Below, piece after piece: positions 60,288 through 64,000 of a DNA stretch of 64,000 nucleotides (positions are counted from its first letter, which is position 1; every line of letters begins with the position of its first letter). The stretch is from Tolypeutes matacus (Eukaryota; Chordata; Mammalia; Cingulata; Chlamyphoridae), in contig JAKSZT010037307.1 of the NCBI GenBank assembly GCA_026826555.1, positions 525,476 to 589,475 on the forward strand, in the 5' to 3' direction. The notes under the pieces were generated by a model. It did no database searches, was not told the DNA's origin, and saw only the letters and a program-made list of their open reading frames with translations. The position numbers were made by a program, and so were the translations under genes.

Positions 60288-60390
60288 TCTTGTTACATTT
60301 TATGTTCAGAATTTGTAGCCTCAAAGATTTGGACCTTAGAGATCTTCTAGACCAGGGATTATTGTATATCTGTAGGCATATATACTTTTG

Positions 60391-60578
60391 TTTTTTTGTT
60401 TTTTTTAAAGATTTTATTTATTTATTCATTTATCCCCCCCTTGCTGCTTGTGCTCGCTGGGTCAGCTAACCACGCCGTGTGGGCAGGCTTGCCTTCACCA
60501 GGAGGCCCCGGGAACCGAACCCGGGGCCTCCCATATGGTAAACGGGAGCCCTACTGATTGAGCCACAGCCGCTTCCCA
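60391..60578 (-). mobile_element. DAS-type SINE, antisense, perfect 15-bp TSD
   Basis: Standard unit reversed. TSD gcatatatacttttg at 60376-60390 and 60579-60593. It lies about 380 bp upstream of DCAF1 exon 2. Confidence 0.95.
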
Positions 60579-60593
60579 GCATATATACTTTTG

Positions 60594-60961
60594 AGGGGAC
60601 AAAGGGACCATAGCTTTTGAGGAAAAAAAATTTTTTTCTTTCCTCAAAGAGGTTCCTGATTCTAGAAAAGTTAAGAACATTTTGATCTACTTTCTGCCTC
60701 ATTTGGCAGGAAACTGAGGCTCAGAGAGGTGAAAGGACTTGTTTATCATGACATTATGAGCATTTAGACTCGCAATCCAGGACTTCCCACTGTACCACAA
60801 ATAAAATTATCTAAAGGGTCCAAGGGTTAAATTTCCCTTGGTTTTTTATTATTTCCCTTGCTTGCTCATTCCTTTTCTGCCCCCCTCCCCCCACTTTTCC
60901 TTTAGTAGGAAGTATGTCAAATTTATTTACCTGTGTTCATGTATTTTTTTAATTTCCTTAG
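60594..60961 (+). other. DCAF1: Intron 1 end: MIR trace and exon 2 acceptor
   Basis: ggcaggaaactgaggctcagagaggtg at about 60705-60733 is a MIR core. The acceptor region is gtatttttttaatttccttag with AG at 60960-60961. Confidence 0.65.
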
Positions 60962-60969
60962 GCCAAGAC

Positions 60970-61079
60970 ATGACTACAGTAGCGGTACATGTGGACTCCA
61001 AAGCTGAGCTCACTACCCTGCTGGAGCAGTGGGAAAAGGAACATGGCAGTGGGCAAGACATGGTCCCTATCCTTACCAG
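60970..61079 (+). CDS. DCAF1: DCAF1 exon 2, N-terminal coding part
   Basis: DCAF1 (VPRBP) is the roughly 1,500-residue WD40/LisH substrate receptor that links DDB1-CUL4-RBX1 to its targets in the nucleus and cytosol. It also works in the EDVP ligase and is hijacked by lentiviral Vpr/Vpx. The exon starts at 60962 after ttccttag, leaving 8 bases of 5' UTR before the ATG. It encodes MTTVAVHVDSKAELTTL..., a short acidic helix-rich start, to residue 36 and two bases of codon 37 (...MVPILT then AG), ending at donor ccag|gtatga (phase 2). This matches the known start of vertebrate DCAF1 closely. The frame stays open upstream only by chance across the splice site. All later exons (armadillo-like, LisH, WD40 and acidic tail) lie past the window. 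Confidence 0.95.
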
Positions 61080-61126
61080 GTATGAACAATTAACATGTTT
61101 TGGGTTTTTTTTTTAAATTGGTTTTA

Positions 61127-61316
61127 TTTTATTTTATTTTTTTTTAAAGATTTTATTTATTTATTCATTTATCCCCCCCTTGCTGCTTGTGCTCGCTGGG
61201 TCAGCTAACCACACCGCGCGGGCGGGCTTGCCTTCACCAGGAGGCCCCGGGAACCGAACCCGGGGCCTCCCATATGGTAAACGGGAGCCCTACTGATTGA
61301 GCCACAGCCGCTTCCC
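61127..61316 (-). mobile_element. DAS-type SINE, antisense, 47 bp past exon 2 donor
   Basis: Standard unit reversed. TSD ttaaattggtttta at 61113-61126 and 61317-61330, perfect. Antisense SINEs near exons can offer poly-T/AG acceptor-like sequence. Confidence 0.95.
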
Positions 61317-61330
61317 TTAAATTGGTTTTA

Positions 61331-62055
61331 AAGAAGCAAAAATTGGTGTGGAGAATAGCATAAGAACATTTTTCACCTTAGTTGTTAGTGAATTCTAAAA
61401 AAAAATTTTTTTTCTTTTTTTTCTTGAACCAGTCTTTATCTCTACTTGCTGAAGTACTCTAATTTTCTTACATTTCCTCTCAGGTCCTTTATTCTCAGTC
61501 TCCTTCGTGGGTTCTTCTCCTGCCTGTCTCTTAAGTGTTGTTCTCAGGGTTTTTTGTCTTTTTCTTCTCTCTTCATCCTGTGTATTCTACCTAGATAGCT
61601 ACATTCCTGTCCATGGTCTCAACTATCATTCTTATGCCAGCTTCGAAATCTTTGTTTCTATCTCAAACCCCTTTTTTGAATTTCAGACTCATTTCTTAGC
61701 CGTTTCATGTACACATCTTTATCTGGCTATCCTACAGACACCTGAAACATACTGTGTCTAAAACAAACCGTATCTAAAATAGCTTCTTCCTTTCTTTCTC
61801 TCTCCTCATCTCTAATTTGTGCTTTTTGTACTCCCTGCCTTGGTATAAATGGTTTTAGACTGAGAGCCATCCTCTCCCAGCATGTTCTGTCAACACAGTC
61901 TCAGTCACCAAGCTCTGGAGATTTCATCTTCCTTCTCTTCTCTCTCCTCCATCTCCACTACCACTTCCTTCATTGGGTACCAATCATGTGACTGGCCCAT
62001 TAGGTAATATGCCTTATACCCATGTCTCTGGTTTACTTCCTTTTAATCTATCCTT
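61331..62055. other. Unique intron
   Basis: Pyrimidine-rich, no gene. Could include very diverged L2. Confidence 0.45.
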
Positions 62056-62420
62056 CCCCTTATGGAAAGATTCATCTTTCTCATACACAAATCTGATTGT
62101 CATACCTCTGCTCAGAAATCTTCCATGCCTCACTGTTTGCTACAGAATAAAAGGTAAACTTAGTATGACCTACAAGACTATGATTTGTCTTCTACTGTGT
62201 TTTTTTGCCTGAAAGTGTTGGTCTTTTTCAGTATGGAATAGAACCATATTTTTAAATGTCTGTGTGCCTTTGCACTTGCTGTTTCTTTGGCCTGAAATGC
62301 CTTTCTGTGGCTTAGTCTGCGTGTTTGCCTGGCAAGCTCCAGTCCCTTTAAGAAACAGCTCAACGATCATATCTGTAAAACCTTCCCCTGACTTTGACTT
62401 CCCTAGACAGGATTGGATAC
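62056..62420 (-). repeat. L2 LINE, antisense
   Basis: caaatctgattgtcatacctctgctcagaaatcttccatgcc, then gacctacaagactatgat, then gtgcctttgcacttgctgtttc...ggcctgaaatgcc, then aaccttcccctgac is the reversed L2 order. Confidence 0.65.
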
Positions 62421-62514
62421 TCCTTTTTTAAATGCTCCCATTTTCTTCTTTGAGGTGGAAGAGGGTGGTTGGAAATATTTCATTTCTAGTTATATTCATT
62501 TTGTTTTCGTTTTT

Positions 62515-63110
62515 GTTGTTTTTAATGGAAATATAATTCACATGCCATAAAATTTACCCTTCTAAAGTGTGCAGTTCAGTGTTTTTTAGTATATTCACAA
62601 GGTTGTGCAACCACCACCACTATCTAGTTCTAGAACATTTGATCACCCCCCAAAGGAAACCCTGTATCCATTAGCAGTCACTATCTATTCCCCCTTCTTG
62701 GACCTCCTGGCAGCCACTAAACTACTTTCTGTCTCTGTGGATTTGCCTATACTGGACATTAAGTATAAATGGAATCATATAGTCTGTAACCTTTTGCATC
62801 TGGCTTCTTTCACTTAGTGTAATGTTTTCAAGTTTCATCCATTTTGTAGAGTGTATCAGTAATCTTTCCTTTTTATGGCTGAATATTATGCCATTGTACA
62901 TATATAATAATTTGTTTAGCCATTTATCTCTTGGACATTTGGGTTATTTTCACTTTTTAGCAATTGTGAATAATGTTGCCATGAACAATTGTGTACAAAA
63001 TTTTTTATGGACATAAATTTTCAGTTCTCTTGGCTAGGTACCTACGACTAGAATTGCTGGGTCATATGGTAACTCTAGGTCTAACTTTTTACACCCTTGA
63101 CAAAATCTGC
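62515..63110 (-). mobile_element. Old L1 LINE 3' end, antisense
   Basis: ttaatggaaatataattcacatgcc, then gttcagtgttttttagtatattcac, then gtctctgtggatttgcctatactgg, then caattgtgaataatgttgccatgaac, then gaattgctgggtcatatgg is an L1 3' UTR and ORF2 end in reverse. Confidence 0.82.
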
Positions 63111-63154
63111 CTTTCTTTTATTTATTTATTTATTTGTTTATTTAGGCTATTGTC

Positions 63155-63830
63155 ACGGGGTTATTGTTTTTGTTAGGTTATAGTTCTTTTTAGGGTAGAT
63201 TTAGCGTTAGAGTAGTTTGTTAGTGTTAAGATTAGGATTGTTTTGTCTTGATGTTAGGGTTAGATTTATGGTTAGGTTTTGGATTGTTATTAAGTGTATG
63301 TTTTTGGTTAATGTCAGGGTTAGTGCTAGGGTGAAGTTTACTATTGTCATTAGGATTAGGTTTAGGGCTATGTTAAGTTATGATTGTGGATAGTTTTAGG
63401 ATTAGGGTTAGCATTTGGTTTAAGGTGAAGGTTGTAAAATAGGAATAGGAATAGTGTTAGGGTTACAGCTAGGTTTAGGGTTAGGGGCATTGTTAGGGTT
63501 AGGTTGAGTTGTCAGGTTTTCTTTAGATTTAGTTTGAGTGCTGTGTAAGGGTTTGGCTTAGTAGTTGTTTTGTTGTGAATGGCCACGTTGTAGTTAAGAG
63601 TTGTGAGTGACCTAGGTTTTACAGTTATGGTTAAAGTTAAGTTTGGGGGGTTGGTTTTGGGTTGGGGTTATACTTATTGTTTTAGGTCAGTTTAAATTAA
63701 GGGTTAGTTTTATTAGTAGGGTTAAGTTTAGGGTTATGGTATGGTTGTTAGGTTGATTGAGGTTTAGCTTAATGTTTAGTGTAGAGTTAGGGTTGGTCTT
63801 ATGGTTATTGTTATTGTTAGAGTTGTTTTT
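63155..63830 (+). repeat. Degenerate interstitial telomere-like (TTAGGG) repeat
   Basis: Some 670 bp in which TTAGGG, GGTTAG and one- or two-base variants recur throughout, for example tgttagggttag near 63256, tttagggttagggg near 63474 and ttagggttaggttgag near 63493. All have the G-rich strand on +. Perfect tandem hexamers reach only two or three units, so it is old. It is flanked by old L1 3'-end sequence on both sides, so it is interstitial and not a chromosome end. Confidence 0.85.
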
Positions 63831-63835
63831 TTAAT

Positions 63836-64000
63836 TAGAGAAGTTATAGGTTTATAGAAAAGTCATCTGTAAAATATATAAAATACAGAGTTCCCATATA
63901 TCACCCTATTATTATTAACACCTTGCATTATTGTGTTATATTTGTTACAGTTAATGAAAGAACATTTTTATGATTATACTACAAATTATAATTATACAAT
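63836..64000 (-). mobile_element. L1 3' UTR fragment, antisense, running off the window
   Basis: aattagagaagttataggtttatag, then acagagttcccatatatcaccc, then ttaacaccttgcattattgtg matches the reversed L1 3' UTR type seen at 21842. Confidence 0.7.

Larger units (their letters stand above)
30127..60961 (+). other. DCAF1: DCAF1 intron 1 (about 30.8 kb)
   Basis: Begins GTAAGT and ends tttaatttccttag|G. Well over half is transposable elements, mostly L1. No additional noncoding exon could be identified by eye, though an alternative 5' UTR exon cannot be excluded. Confidence 0.7.
61080..64000 (+). other. DCAF1: DCAF1 intron 2 (incomplete)
   Basis: Starts GTATGA. No further DCAF1 exon is seen before the window ends. 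Confidence 0.8.

Noticed and set aside
63155..63830. Possible true chromosome end
   Set aside because: The repeat is degenerate, only about 0.7 kb long, and followed by L1 sequence. It lies within a gene intron.

Overview
This is a placental-mammal nuclear genome window, very probably from an armadillo (Dasypus or a close relative). The main evidence is about twenty-five tRNA-derived SINEs of the armadillo DAS type, with an A-box-like head, a GGTTCGATTCC-type B box, an AATAAATAAATAAAATCTTT tail and clear target-site duplications (TSDs). They sit among L1 LINEs of several ages and ancient MIR, L2 and MER5 copies. No prokaryotic, plasmid or CRISPR features are present.

One host gene is recognised, on the + strand: DCAF1 (VPRBP), the substrate receptor of the CUL4-DDB1 ubiquitin ligase. 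Its CpG-island promoter and noncoding exon 1 lie near 29.7-30.13 kb. After an intron of about 31 kb, exon 2 (60962-61079) carries the start codon and the first 36 2/3 codons. The rest of the gene lies beyond the right edge. Region 1-29.7 kb is upstream intergenic DNA in which I found no convincing exon.

Layout. 1-2.7 kb: old L1 with a short retrocopy of an unknown mRNA 3' end, a TGGA microsatellite and a SINE. 3.2-7.5 kb: a 5'-truncated antisense L1 with a 14-bp TSD and two later SINEs. 8.7-9.65 kb: remains of a class II (betaretrovirus-like) endogenous retrovirus: LTR, tRNA-Lys-type primer site, start of gag, a 10-N assembly gap, then the second LTR. 11.2-12.4 kb: UBE2D3 processed pseudogene. 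12.4-29.6 kb: mostly unique sequence with MIR, L2, MER5, an LTR-like element, nested SINEs, and an L1 broken by an RPL41 processed pseudogene. 29.7-30.7 kb: DCAF1 promoter, exon 1 and CpG island. 31-60 kb: intron 1, dominated by nested L1s, including a complete but dead sense L1 (44.4-50.96 kb) joined to an inverted duplicate of its own 3' end, and an RBX1 processed pseudogene. 61.1-64 kb: start of intron 2, with a SINE 47 bp past the donor, an L2, an L1, and about 0.67 kb of degenerate telomere-like TTAGGG repeat.

No new multi-gene system was found. The most notable items are the intronic telomere-like block, the compound inverted L1 insertion, the gapped betaretrovirus-like provirus, repeated insertion at identical target sites, and the chance presence of dead retrocopies of two DCAF1-ligase partners (RBX1 and a UBE2D-class E2) in and near DCAF1.
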